A stretch of DNA of 64,000 nucleotides from Tretioscincus oriximinensis. Lineage: Eukaryota > Chordata > Lepidosauria > Squamata > Gymnophthalmidae. Location: contig JAJVDF010000952.1 of assembly GCA_022410635.1 (NCBI GenBank), positions 66,012 to 130,011 of the forward strand, written 5' to 3'. Position numbers and translations under genes: made by a program. The notes below the pieces were generated by a model. That model was not told the DNA's origin. It made no database searches and saw nothing but the letters and a program-made list of their open reading frames with translations. Within the stretch, counting starts at the first letter, position 1. Every line of letters begins with the position of its first letter. Shown one piece after another: positions 28,301 through 33,294 of the stretch.

Positions 28301-30411
28301 TGGGAGCTGTAGTCCACAGGGGAGGGCAGCAGGCAGGCTGGGTAGAAGAGGCTGCCTGTTGCTCGGACTACACTTCTCAGCGCCGAGAAGGCACAACAGG
28401 CCCCTGCTTCAGTTTTTTCAAACTTGGGCTGCTCCTGCCAGCTGCCAAGCTTCTATAATGAGCACTGGTCAACCTGAAACAAGCAGTATAGAAAAGCGGG
28501 CAGAAATGCAACTTAAAGTTACGAAACAGGAATTCTGGCAGGAAGTAGCGAAACAGGAAGCTGGAGGTTTGTTGTTGTTTACTACACACACATACACTGT
28601 TTATAGGCATGGCGGCAGAAAGTGGATGGATGCCACCACGTCTCCCTTACGAAGCAAGGCTGCAACGTNTGGGCCTCTTCAGCCTTGAAAGGAGACGTTT
28701 GAGGGGTGATCTGATTGAAGTGTACAAAATCATGCATGGGATCGACAGGGTGAATAGAGAAAAAATGTTTTCTCTATCACACAACACAAGGACCAGAGGG
28801 CACTCCTTAAAACTGTTGGGTAGAAAAGTGAGAACAGACAAAGGAAAGTATTTTTTCACCCAGAGGATCATCGGCTTGTGGAATTTACTTCCTGAAGAGG
28901 TAGTGGTAGCTAACAGCTTGGATAGTTTCAAGACAGGACTAGACAGGTTTATGGACACTAAGGGTATAAATGGATACTAACATAGTTGTCTAGATGTAGC
29001 CTCCGGGATGGAGTAACAGGCAGGACTCCTGAGATACTATTTGCAGGGAGTCATGAACAGGAGCATATTTTGCTTCCCTCTGTTCGGACTGCCCAGGTGC
29101 ATCTGGTGGGCCTCTGTGTGGGACAGAAAGCTGGACTTGATGGGCTGTGGCCTGATCCAGGATGGCTCCTCTTATGTTCTTATGTTCACAGAGAAGACCT
29201 CTGCCTCTCTCCTTCTCCCTGCCATGCAGCGGCAGGCACCTCTTCCACACACGAGTTGTGTAGCAGACGACAACCCTTCAGTGTGGGACCCTGAGGGAAG
29301 GTCTCCCCCCAGGGAAGGCCTCTGCCTCCAGGCTGCCTGAGGGGCTTGTCCCTTTCTCCTTCTCCTTAGGACGCGGAGGTTCACCAGATGACCCCTTTTT
29401 GGCAGGGGAAAACCCGATTTTGCGGTGCCTCCCGGTTTTTCCTGAGGAAAAAATAAAATAAAAAAAGATTTTTTTTTCTGAAAAAAAATCTTTTTTTTTG
29501 AAAAAAAAATTTCCTCAGAAAAACCAGGCGGCACCCCAAAACCGGGTTTCTAACACACACACACCCCAAAAAGAGGTCATCTGGTCAGCCAACCCTAGGA
29601 GGGAAGCTGTCAGGTGTAGCCGGTGACAGGCTTTCCATGGGTGCCAGAATGGCGGCCGCCCCGGAGAAGCCCCCTGCCTTGAAGCTGTGGGGTGGGTGGG
29701 TGGGTGGGTGGGGGGCGCCCCTTCCCCCTCCCCTCCCCTCCCGCGACAGCATCTCCCCCACCCACGTGGGTGGCAGGGGAGGGACCCTTCCAGTAGAGGG
29801 GCGCCCCAGGTGAGGCTTTTCCGGAGAAGGCCTGGAGGCTTGGGGGTCTCTTTCGCCTTCCCCCCTCCAGGCGCGTGTCCCAGGGGGGCTCTCCCAGAAG
29901 GCGGCTGGGGGCGGCCTCCCTCTCCCCCTTTCCCGGGCAGGGGGGACTCACGGCGGGCGCCTCCAAGGTGGTGTAGCGGACGATGATCTGGAAGGGCCGC
30001 CGGGGGTCCAGCGAGGCGGGCAGGGCGATGGAGAGGGCCGAGCCGTAGTCCGTGAAGGGCTCCACGCGGAAGGCCAGCGGCNNNNNNNNNNNNNNNNNNN
30101 NNNNNNNNNNNNNNNNNNNNNNNNNNNNNNNNNNNNNNNNNNNNNNNNNNNNNNNNNNNNNNNNNNNNNNNNNNNNNNNNNNNNNNNNNNNNNNNNNNNN
30201 NNNNNNNNNNNNNNNNNNNNNNNNNNNNNNNNNNNNNNNNNNNNNNNNNNNNNNNNNNNNNNNNNNNNNNNNNNNNNNNNNNNNNNNNNNNNNNNNNNNN
30301 NNNNNNNNNNNNNNNNNNNNNNNNNNNNNNNNNNNNNNNNNNNNNNNNNNNNNNNNNNNNCCGGGTGGGCGTCCAGGACCAGGCGGCGGGGGGCCCCGGG
30401 GGCGGCGGCTG

Positions 30412-30442
<31 letters not shown>

Positions 30443-30658
30443 GGGGCCCCTAGGGCTGAGGCTGCTGCTGCTGAGGCGTCGGGCGGGGCGTCGTCGGGCG
30501 CAGAGCTCCAGCACCGAGCAGCCGGCCAGGGCGCGGGCCTGGGGCCTCAAGTGGAGCCCGAGGCGCAGGTGGCGGAGGCGGAAGAGCCCAGCGCTGGAGG
30601 CCGAGGCCACGTCCGACGAGGGGGGCCGCTGCTCCTCGGGGCCCGCGGCGGCTGCCAT
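4072..30658 (-). CDS. RNPEPL1: RNPEPL1, M1-family aminopeptidase, whole gene span (11 coding exons)
   Basis: Arginyl aminopeptidase-like 1, a zinc metallopeptidase of family M1 expected to remove N-terminal residues from peptides; its close relatives are aminopeptidase B and leukotriene A4 hydrolase. The gluzincin motif HEVAH-x18-E is visible in exon 5 and the catalytic-tyrosine segment (TYEKGY) in exon 7. The usual GxMEN exopeptidase motif reads VAMEN, as I recall for RNPEPL1 and unlike aminopeptidase B. Every exon boundary has an AG acceptor and GT donor, and exons 2-11 total 1626 bases, exactly 542 codons including the stop. The human protein is about 725 residues from memory; this one should be somewhat longer because of a low-complexity insert in exon 1. 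No disabling change is visible outside the assembly gap. Confidence 0.96.
4645..5070 (-). mobile_element. Retroposon family D with GAG/GAA tail expansion
   Basis: A 160-base purine tract (4658-4815) is followed by CCCAAAGGGACTCAAAATGG and CATCTTCCCCACCACACTATG. The reverse orientation has a CTT-type tail. Body shared with copies at 12.5 and 60.8 kb. Confidence 0.7.
5243..5350 (+). mobile_element. Family A LINE fragment, internally deleted
   Basis: The RT tail (AGAGGTGGTAATAACTAGCAG) joins directly to the terminal CAGCAGGGCTCCCCTTATG. About 200 bases of 3' UTR seen in other copies are missing. Confidence 0.75.
5450..5790 (-). mobile_element. Family A LINE 3' end
   Basis: CATAAGAACATAAGAGGAGCC through GGCCCTCCAATTGCACCTGG to the RT end near 5760. 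It faces the plus-strand fragment at 5243-5350. Confidence 0.8.
5970..6660. other. Intronic sequence without recognised feature
   Basis: RNPEPL1 last intron. Pyrimidine-rich (6230-6400); frames on both strands are composition effects. I see no gene or repeat. Confidence 0.5.
6688..6926. mobile_element. Non-autonomous hAT element, 239 bp, 8-bp TSD
   Basis: The ends CAGCGGTCCTCAA and TTGAGGATCCCTG are inverted repeats. ACTTAAAG flanks both sides (6680-6687 and 6927-6934). It has the GGCCACATGCAGCCC block typical of such hAT elements and no coding capacity. Confidence 0.93.
7460..7785 (+). mobile_element. Family A LINE, RT end
   Basis: The frame 7418-7810 encodes [20 protein letters not shown] and [20 protein letters not shown], open for 130 codons. 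The 3' UTR is missing. Confidence 0.78.
8000..8160. repeat. Foldback repeat, same family
   Basis: CAGCACTTTAAGGACTAACAAG on the left pairs imperfectly with CTTGTTCATCTCCAAAGCGCC on the right. Around the centre are CTTCTTCGGATACACTG and CCTACGAAAGCTT. An L2-like LINE end begins directly after. Confidence 0.7.
8155..8495 (+). mobile_element. L2-like LINE 3' end
   Basis: It contains GGCTCCCACACTCTGGAATAG (LINE RT end) and finishes GGTTGGGATATAAATTCTTAAATAAATAAA, the L2/CR1-type tail. Confidence 0.7.
8655..8930 (-). mobile_element. tRNA-derived SINE
   Basis: The reversed A-T tail is at the left and the tRNA-like head at the right. On the minus strand an A-box-like TTAGTGTAGCGGTCTGAG and a B-box-like GGTTCAATTCC can be read. 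The body has CCAAGGCCATGCAGCTGGC. Confidence 0.8.
9138..9192 (+). repeat. 15-bp minisatellite
   Basis: Units of GGGATGGGACAGGAC, about 3.5 copies, next to a family A LINE. Confidence 0.88.
9205..9645 (+). mobile_element. Family A LINE copy
   Basis: RT end plus complete 3' tail ending CTTCTTATGTTCTTATGG. It is preceded by a 15-base minisatellite and is tail-to-tail with the next copy. Confidence 0.82.
9652..9820 (-). mobile_element. Family A LINE 3' end, tail-to-tail with the previous copy
   Basis: TAGAACATAAGAACCTAAGAG starts within about 10 bases of the preceding copy's end. The copy stops near 9820, about 190 bases from RNPEPL1 exon 10. Confidence 0.78.
10008..10150 (-). CDS. RNPEPL1: RNPEPL1 exon 10
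   Basis: 143 bases encoding [40 protein letters not shown] and VRRFLENQ, helical repeats of the C-terminal domain. Acceptor CAG, donor GTACTA. Confidence 0.95.
10405..11405 (-). mobile_element. tRNA-derived SINE split by the solo LTR
   Basis: The 3' half (10405-10519) and 5' half (11255-11405) are one SINE; the sequence ACAGACACCCTG of other copies is interrupted by the LTR at CAGAC. The head reads CTCTAACCACTACACCAAAC on the plus strand. Confidence 0.88.
10520..11254 (-). mobile_element. Solo LTR, 735 bp, 5-bp target duplication CAGAC
   Basis: It begins TGTGGCGACC and ends ATGCCACA, with CAGAC on both sides (10515-10519 and 11255-11259). It is the reverse complement of 48959-49694 in general layout, including TATA-like, AATAAA and GC-rich blocks. 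It splits a tRNA-derived SINE in two. No internal region lies nearby, so the element was lost by LTR-LTR recombination. Confidence 0.93.
11735..11905. repeat. Possible mariner/Tigger-type remnant
   Basis: TTGTTATACTGAAAGTTTTG and CCATGGTGTTCTGCTGGG with CAGCTGTAAACTTATAAA resemble 61775-61985, so the two may be copies of one DNA element. A 16-G run lies at about 11778-11793. Confidence 0.4.
12135..12362 (-). CDS. RNPEPL1: RNPEPL1 exon 9
   Basis: 228 bases encoding [14 protein letters not shown], the linker [17 protein letters not shown], and [20 protein letters not shown] at the start of the C-terminal helical domain. A SINE with an AGC/AAC tail starts in the intron about 40 bases upstream of the acceptor. 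Confidence 0.95.
12405..12665 (-). mobile_element. Retroposon family D with AGC/AAC/AAG tail
   Basis: The tail (12413-12490) is AGC then AAC/AAG repeats. The body is CACCCGAAGGGGCTCAAAGC and TCCCAATTACATTGGGGTGG. It starts about 40 bases upstream of RNPEPL1 exon 9. Confidence 0.72.
13105..13365 (-). mobile_element. tRNA-derived SINE
   Basis: Complete-looking copy from TTATTTATTTATTTGTACTT to ACAACTACACCAAACTGGC. Box B appears as GATTCCCCACTCC on the minus strand. Confidence 0.82.
13445..13480 (+). repeat. (CTTT)n microsatellite
   Basis: Short CTTT run in RNPEPL1 intron 8. Confidence 0.85.
13906..14014 (-). CDS. RNPEPL1: RNPEPL1 exon 8
   Basis: 109 bases encoding [20 protein letters not shown] and [10 protein letters not shown], part of the end of the catalytic domain. 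The acceptor is TAG, the donor GTATGA after the split glycine codon. Confidence 0.95.
14470..14560 (+). repeat. Foldback-family half unit
   Basis: GCATCTGAAGAAGCAGACTTG followed by CTTTTTCTTGTTAGTCTCTTAGG is one arm of the family. Confidence 0.6.
14832..15712 (-). mobile_element. CR1 LINE, 3' part with RT C-terminus
   Basis: The 3' end shows the CR1 hallmark, tandem ATCATAGA units at 14832-14856 and GTTGGAAGGGACC. The frames (15671-15282, 15339-14911) encode the RT end with [20 protein letters not shown] and [16 protein letters not shown]. An exact 64-base tandem duplication with one N at the junction lies inside it. It ends about 10 bases from RNPEPL1 exon 7. Confidence 0.9.
15281..15409 (-). 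repeat. Exact 64-bp tandem duplication inside CR1
   Basis: 15281-15344 and 15346-15409 look identical (TCTAGTTTCTCAATG...AAGTGTG) and are separated by one N at 15345. The other CR1 copies do not show the repeat. Confidence 0.9.
15722..15834 (-). CDS. RNPEPL1: RNPEPL1 exon 7, catalytic tyrosine segment
   Basis: 113 bases. It encodes [20 protein letters not shown] followed by YLSQLCGDP and RFDSFLR. The TYEKGY...YY block aligns with the leukotriene A4 hydrolase segment holding the transition-state tyrosines. Donor GTTAGT departs slightly from consensus. A CR1 fragment begins only about 10 bases into the next intron. Confidence 0.95.
16383..16520 (-). mobile_element. Family A LINE fragment
   Basis: GTAAGAACCTAAGAGGAGCC to CCCACCAAATGCACCTGG. 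Confidence 0.65.
16864..16977 (-). CDS. RNPEPL1: RNPEPL1 exon 6
   Basis: 114 bases encoding [20 protein letters not shown] and [15 protein letters not shown], the helical region after the zinc site. Acceptor CAG after a T-rich tract, donor GTAGGT. Phase 1 in and out. Confidence 0.95.
17155..17385 (+). repeat. Purine-rich GGAA/GAAA tract
   Basis: About 230 bases of almost pure A and G, following a LINE/SINE-type tail (GGACAGGATATAAATGCAC). It lies about 110 bases downstream of RNPEPL1 exon 5's donor. Confidence 0.9.
17494..17729 (-). CDS. RNPEPL1: RNPEPL1 exon 5, catalytic zinc site
   Basis: 236 bases encoding the heart of the peptidase. [18 protein letters not shown] contains the position of the GxMEN motif, with valine in place of the glycine. 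[20 protein letters not shown] and LSE form HExxH-x18-E, giving two zinc histidines, the general-base glutamate and the third zinc ligand. Donor GTAAGC follows the split glycine codon. Confidence 0.97.
17865..18140 (-). mobile_element. Family A LINE fragment
   Basis: AAGAAGACAAGAGGAGCCCTG to TTGCAGAAGCAAATTCCATG, a diverged 3' tail and RT end. It begins about 135 bases upstream of RNPEPL1 exon 5's acceptor. Confidence 0.65.
18845..18915 (-). mobile_element. L2-like tail fragment
   Basis: TATTCCACCGTATCCCTAAAG and GTCTCAGGGCAAATCACAGG, a short piece of the reversed tail. Confidence 0.45.
19128..19900 (-). mobile_element. CR1-like LINE family A, longest copy (RT C-terminus)
   Basis: The 3' end lies at CTAAGAACATAAGCGGAGCC. 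Upstream (19863-19537) the frame encodes RT residues [20 protein letters not shown] and [10 protein letters not shown]. The family ends with (TTATGTTC)n rather than CR1's ATTCTATGAT repeats, so I treat it as a separate CR1/L3-like family. Intron 4 of RNPEPL1. Confidence 0.85.
19991..20107 (-). CDS. RNPEPL1: RNPEPL1 exon 4
   Basis: 117 bases, 39 codons, phase 2 to 2. It encodes [19 protein letters not shown] and then a helix ending [10 protein letters not shown], which leads into the catalytic domain. Acceptor CAG, donor GTAAGT. A LINE fragment (19128-19900) lies just downstream in the intron. Confidence 0.95.
20375..20860 (+). mobile_element. Two family A LINE 3' ends in tandem
   Basis: Two head-to-tail 3' ends: 20375-20575 (ends CAGCAGGGCTCCTCTTATT) and 20605-20860 (starts at the RT end, finishes CAGCAAGGTTCGCCTTAC). 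Directly followed by an L2-like fragment and RNPEPL1 exon 3. Confidence 0.75.
20862..20935 (-). mobile_element. L2-like LINE fragment touching RNPEPL1 exon 3
   Basis: TCACTGAGATGGCCCTATCCC and GATCTCCATCCTTTTAACC match the region of the 21.4 kb copy reading GAAGGCCCTATTCCGGG. It runs to within about 7 bases of the exon 3 donor. Confidence 0.5.
20942..21093 (-). CDS. RNPEPL1: RNPEPL1 exon 3
   Basis: 152 bases, phase 0 in and phase 2 out. It encodes [12 protein letters not shown] through [12 protein letters not shown] to IGPR, the end of the N-terminal beta-saddle domain. The donor is GTAAAC, a weaker variant. A LINE fragment comes within about 10 bases of this donor. Confidence 0.95.
21395..22160 (-). 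mobile_element. L2-like LINE, RT C-terminus
   Basis: The frame 21906-21466 encodes [40 protein letters not shown] and a typical LINE C-end. The plus-strand TTTATTTATTTATTTGCA is the reversed tail. Longest copy of this family in the window; RNPEPL1 intron 2. Confidence 0.8.
22701..22723 (+). repeat. L1 target-site duplication, left copy
   Basis: 23 bases identical to 24201-24223. They mark the exact insertion borders of the L1 at 22724-24200. A partial third copy of the motif follows inside the element (GGATTTGGAATGGTGTAAT). Confidence 0.9.
22724..24200 (+). mobile_element. L1-clade LINE, 5'-truncated, with target-site duplication
   Basis: 1477 bases ending in a poly-A run and flanked by an identical 23-base direct repeat (22701-22723 and 24201-24223, starting AATTTGGAATGG). 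The frame 22948-24039 (363 codons, three N) is the C-terminal part of L1 ORF2, with the cysteine motif CWHGC...HMIYEC. The frame lacks stops. It lies in RNPEPL1 intron 2 on the strand opposite the gene. This is target-primed reverse transcription in its classic form. Confidence 0.92.
24425..25080 (-). repeat. Serial array of foldback-family half units
   Basis: Five tandem-like units of about 110-160 bases, each with TCTCGTAGCACCTTAGA, GGTAGGCAGC, GAGCTTTCGTAGA and CTACTTCTTCAG in the same order and orientation. Unit 3 is interrupted by a SINE 3' fragment at about 24745-24810. The array lies in RNPEPL1 intron 2, beside the L1 at 24.2 kb. Confidence 0.8.
24745..24810 (+). mobile_element. SINE 3' end nested in the foldback array
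   Basis: GGCCGCCCTGAGTCC then GGGATATAAATACAAATAAATAA, the SINE tail in plus orientation, interrupts one array unit. N at 24765. Confidence 0.7.
25370..25500 (+). mobile_element. Retroposon family D 3' end
   Basis: CTGTAAGCCGCTCTGGAAAAG, GCGGGATATAAAAACTCAG and a CTT run. Confidence 0.65.
25751..25891 (-). CDS. RNPEPL1: RNPEPL1 exon 2
   Basis: 47 codons, phase 0 to phase 0, acceptor CAG, donor GTATGG. It begins [11 protein letters not shown] and carries [17 protein letters not shown], the substrate-binding segment typical of M1 aminopeptidases. The exon is too short to stand out as a long reading frame and was found by translating the reverse strand. Confidence 0.95.
26090..26510 (-). mobile_element. 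Family A LINE copy
   Basis: It starts with a threefold CATAAGAA repeat and GCCGTACTGGATCAGGCC, and extends into the RT end (TAGCTACCACTACCTCTTC). N at 26153 and 26189. Confidence 0.8.
26515..26995. other. RNPEPL1 intron 1 sequence without recognised feature
   Basis: No recognisable gene; possible old CR1-like traces (AAATTCTTAAGTGTTCCTCA type) at 26890-26990 are too weak to call. N at 26732 and 26879. Confidence 0.4.
27000..27235. mobile_element. MITE-like element with AATAAGAC inverted ends
   Basis: CCCCAAATAAGACCCAGTAG on the left is the inverse of CACTGTCTTATTTGG on the right, with AATAAGAC recurring inside. No coding capacity; superfamily not assigned. Confidence 0.6.
27236..28220. other. 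RNPEPL1 intron 1 sequence without recognised feature
   Basis: No coding signal or clear repeat on either strand. Confidence 0.5.
28225..28560 (+). repeat. Unclassified repeat F, copy 1
   Basis: Blocks such as ACAGATTGGCTACAAAGGC, GGGAGCTGTAGTCC, GAAGAGGCTGCC and ACTACACTTCTC occur in the same order on the minus strand at 31510-31870. Intron 1 of RNPEPL1. Confidence 0.75.
28620..29190 (+). mobile_element. CR1-like LINE family A copy
   Basis: The frame 28609-28980 encodes the RT end ([16 protein letters not shown]...[20 protein letters not shown]) followed by the 3' tail to CTCTTATGTTCTTATGTTC. This copy shows the family's 3' structure best. Confidence 0.88.
29379..29590. repeat. Foldback MITE-like hairpin in RNPEPL1 intron 1
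   Basis: The arms CCAGATGACC...GGTTTTTCCTGAGG and CCTCAGAAAAACC...GGTCATCTGG are inverse over about 65 bases each. The loop consists of alternating A and T runs (29450-29510). Confidence 0.8.
29684..29713 (+). repeat. GGGT tandem run in RNPEPL1 intron 1
   Basis: Six or more consecutive GGGT units end in a longer G run on the plus strand, about 240 bases inside intron 1. The pattern of repeated GGG with 1-base loops is that of a potential G-quadruplex, C-rich in the transcript. Confidence 0.8.
29952..30658 (-). CDS. RNPEPL1: RNPEPL1 exon 1 (start codon, contains 279-N gap)
   Basis: The ATG at 30658-30656 lies in a good Kozak context (GCCGCTATGG) and begins the N-terminal beta-domain. The stretch [15 protein letters not shown] around residues 16-31 and the VLDAHP block match the vertebrate protein as I know it. 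Residues about 55-90 are low complexity (Arg-rich, Ser run, ten Glu at 73-82, Ala run), extra relative to the human protein. After the gap the frame resumes with EPFTDYGSA and ends EAPA before donor GTGAGT. The reading frame does not hold across the 279 Ns: the gap length needs to be 1 modulo 3. Confidence 0.9.
30082..30360. other. Assembly gap (279 N) inside RNPEPL1 exon 1
   Basis: Unresolved sequence lies in the GC-rich first exon. From exon 2's phase, the true missing length should be 1 modulo 3, so 279 is not exact. Confidence 0.97.
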
Positions 30659-30791
30659 AGCGGCTCGCTGGCCACTAGGTGAAATCCATGGGACGGGCGC
30701 CGCCGCCGCCGCCGCCGCCACCACGCAGGCAGGCGGGCCGCCCGGAGGGCCTCGGCGGCGGCTCCAGGATCAGGAAGAAGCTCTCGGCCCT

Positions 30792-30794
<3 letters not shown>

Positions 30795-30829
<35 letters not shown>

Positions 30830-30845
30830 ACTACTACTACTACTA
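30795..30845. repeat. (CTG)11(CTA)6 microsatellite upstream of the RNPEPL1 start codon
   Basis: Eleven CTG units are followed by six CTA units on the plus strand. On the gene strand this reads (TAG)6(CAG)11 and lies about 137 bases upstream of the ATG, so probably in the 5' UTR or proximal promoter. Confidence 0.95.
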
Positions 30846-31509
30846 CCGCACCGGCCCTTTCCTCGCACGCCCGCTGGGCTGGGCTAGGCCTGGCCTGCCC
30901 AGCTGCAGCGCGCCGCCGCGTGTGACCCTCCACTAGGAGGCGCCAGAGAGAAGCGGGCGGCGGCCCAGCGCGAGAAAGCGGGCCGCGCTGGCCGCCAGGG
31001 GGAGCTCCAGCGCCCTCGCTGGATTGATTCTGGAGGAAAGCGTTTCGTCCAGTGACCACAACTCCCATGATCCTCGTAAAGGACTTCCGTTCGGAGACTA
31101 CAAAAAGCCACGTGGCAACTCGGGGCGGAGGGCGGGGGGCGGAAAGACGGCAGGAGGAACATGGAAGTTGTAGTCCTGGTGACGCTGCTTAATCATNTAT
31201 ATTGGCACGTTCTGTGTTTTGAAAGCTGTGTTTTGATTCNGAAAGCAACAGTAAAAGAACCAGCAATCCATTAGGTTAGCGAATCTATTAGGGTTTGGTT
31301 CCCAGATAAAATTGGAGATGGAGATTTAATGGCTGCAGATGGAAGAGAGGACTTTTCCCTAGGTGCAGCTTTCATTTTTCACTCTGATTCAAGCTACACA
31401 TTTCTACTCTAGATTTTAGCTTCTAGCCCTGCAATAGCTTTTATTTGGGGTTGTTTCATATGTAAGGTTTACCAGATAAAATCCCAATATAAACAGGGTG
31501 GCAGATGTA

Positions 31510-31870
31510 AAGAATAAGAAATCGCAGCTTCCCAATTCTCTGCTTCGGTTTCCTGTTTTATGGTTTTTAGTTGTAATTCTGCTTGCTTTTCTACACCATT
31601 ATTTTCACGATGACAAGGGCTTCACAAAGCTGGNAGTAGCAGCTGCAGCCCACATGTGAGAAGGGTGAGGTGTTGTTGGCAGGGATTGCTGGGATGTGTA
31701 GTCCAAGGAGTGGGCAGCCTCTTCCCCCCCCCACAGCCCGTGGTGGGCCTGCCTTGCAGACTACAGTTCCCAAGCTGCTGTGGGAGCTGCAAGGGAGGAA
31801 ACCTCTTTAGCCAATCTGTGCCCAGTCTCATCCACAGGAAACTTTTTTTGCTTAGAGGAAGTTGGCTAGG
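31510..31870 (-). repeat. Unclassified repeat F, copy 2
   Basis: The inverse of copy 1. On the minus strand it reads ACAGATTGGCTAAAGAGG, GGGAACTGTAGTC, GGAAGAGGCTGCC, ACTACACATCCCAG, then a tail near AAAACAGGAAACCG. Single N at 31634. Confidence 0.75.
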
Positions 31871-31989
31871 CGTTCTGTCTAGAGAACCTTAGACCTTTAA
31901 TGATTCCACCTTGTACTGCAGGNATGAGAAGCTGCACCTGCTTAAAAAGACCTCTCTTCTATACAAATTAAATTTCAGATTTTATCTGT

Positions 31990-32050
31990 TAGATCATGAG
32001 TTGAAAGGGTAGAGTCATCGGGTCCAACCCCCTGTTCAAGATGAGCTTCA
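31990..32050 (-). mobile_element. Short CR1 3' fragment
   Basis: GTAGAGTCATCGGGTCCAACC matches the same position in the copy at 14.87 kb. Intergenic between ABCC5 and RNPEPL1. Confidence 0.55.
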
Positions 32051-32059
32051 GAAAATACC

Positions 32060-32205
32060 AAGGGGTGGGGAAGCTTTTGGCTTTGCCTCTTTCTTCTGCT
32101 TGACATCCAGATGCAACTGCTGGCCACTGTGTGAGGCAAAATGCTGGACTAGATGGGCTGTGGCCCCATTCAGCAGGGCTCCGCTTATGTTTTCTTGTTA
32201 CCTGG
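32060..32205 (+). mobile_element. Family A LINE 3' fragment
   Basis: CTGTGTGAGGCAAAATGCTGG through CAGCAGGGCTCCGCTTATG. Lies between the two genes. Confidence 0.7.
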
Positions 32206-32774
32206 CCAGAGTATTTNACCTTCAGCTTCAGTATTTGTCATTCCAGGGAGCAATCGGGGCTGGTATCTTGATGGTTTTTTCAGTCCAAGGAATTCTCAAA
32301 TGTCTTCTTTGGTACCACAATTCAAATATCGGGGTGCTCAGCTTTCCTTATGCCTTGTTCTTTGGCATACAAGACCCTTAACAACATGGGACCCCTTATT
32401 CAGTTAGGGTTCCCACATACAAAACAGGCTAGAGCTTTGAACCTTTTATGGCTATTGGATTTTTCACCAAGTGCAGCTTATAAAGCTTGCAGCACCTGGG
32501 GAGAGGGAGAAAAACCTTTTTTTTAAAAAAAAATACCCATTAAAGGTGTTAGGGAGGCTTCATAGAGATTCCATGGCTCATGCCTGGCTCCTCACCTGCG
32601 CACATCCGAAGCAATTGGTGGGNCCCTGTTTGAGGCAGGATGCTGCAGTAGGTGGTTTGCACCTTGATCTTAATTCATGGAGGGCAGGTGTACCAATGGC
32701 TGCTAGAATGGAAGCTTTAGAGAACGCTTTCAGGTTGGAGGCACAGGCAGGATTCTGATAATCATACAGCAACG

Positions 32775-33005
32775 GTGGTGCAGACTTTTTGCCATGGAGA
32801 AGAGCAAGCGCCCTGTACTGGCCCCAGCTTCAGCCAACCTGTTAGAAAGCTAGCAATTGCAAGTAGATTCACAGGTACCATCACAATGTGGTGGGGAAGA
32901 AAGATGTAAGTCTTTGGGTGAAAAATAGCTTGTAAGCCGCTCTGAGTCCTTTCAGGTGAATAAAGGGGGGTATGAAAGACCAATTCTTCTGTTGCTGCTG
33001 CTTCT
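32775..33005 (+). mobile_element. Retroposon family D copy
   Basis: CATCACAATGTGGTGGGGAAG, GTAAGCCGCTCTGAGTCC and a CTT/CTG tail (32985-33005). Confidence 0.68.
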
Positions 33006-33034
33006 AAAAGCCACTTGCAGGGGGATGAGCACAA

Positions 33035-33125
33035 ATGGTTTTTCCCCTTATGCTCGAGAGGCCAAGAAGTAATCGGGCTGGACTACATGGGCTGCAGGGC
33101 AATCCATCAGGGCTCCTTTTACGAA
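33035..33125 (+). mobile_element. Family A LINE short 3' fragment
   Basis: GGGCTGGACTACATGGGCTG and CATCAGGGCTCCTTTTACG are the last bases of the family. Confidence 0.55.
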
Positions 33126-33294
33126 GATATTTCTATTATTTTGCAAGCTACTTATATGCATCTGCTGCTTTTCAAAGTCAGCCATAGAACCCTTGTAACA
33201 GTATAACAGCACCCCTCCTCGTGTTATGGGGGAAAAAATTCATTGTGCCTCAAAGAACTAAATACATCTACGAGTTTAGAAAGCCCAAAATAGT

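Larger units (their letters stand above)
29620..31180. promoter_or_regulatory. CpG-rich promoter and first-exon block of RNPEPL1
   Basis: Base composition changes sharply to GC- and CpG-rich sequence, with GGC/GCC runs at 30695-30722, a CTG/CTA repeat at 30795-30845 and ACTACAA-type motifs at 31054-31062 and 31163-31171. No TATA box is evident. This is the usual form of a housekeeping promoter; the start site itself cannot be placed. Confidence 0.75.

Noticed and set aside
28224..28688. 154-codon plus-strand frame near the RNPEPL1 promoter
   Set aside because: It runs through repeat F into a LINE copy and has no conserved domain.
30659..30724. In-frame N-terminal extension of RNPEPL1 (start at 30724)
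   Set aside because: Ala-rich and unlike known orthologues; the ATG at 30658 has the better context and matches the conserved start.
30547..31068. 173-codon frame upstream of and overlapping RNPEPL1 exon 1
   Set aside because: CpG-island translation (Ala, Arg, Pro runs) in another frame than the exon.
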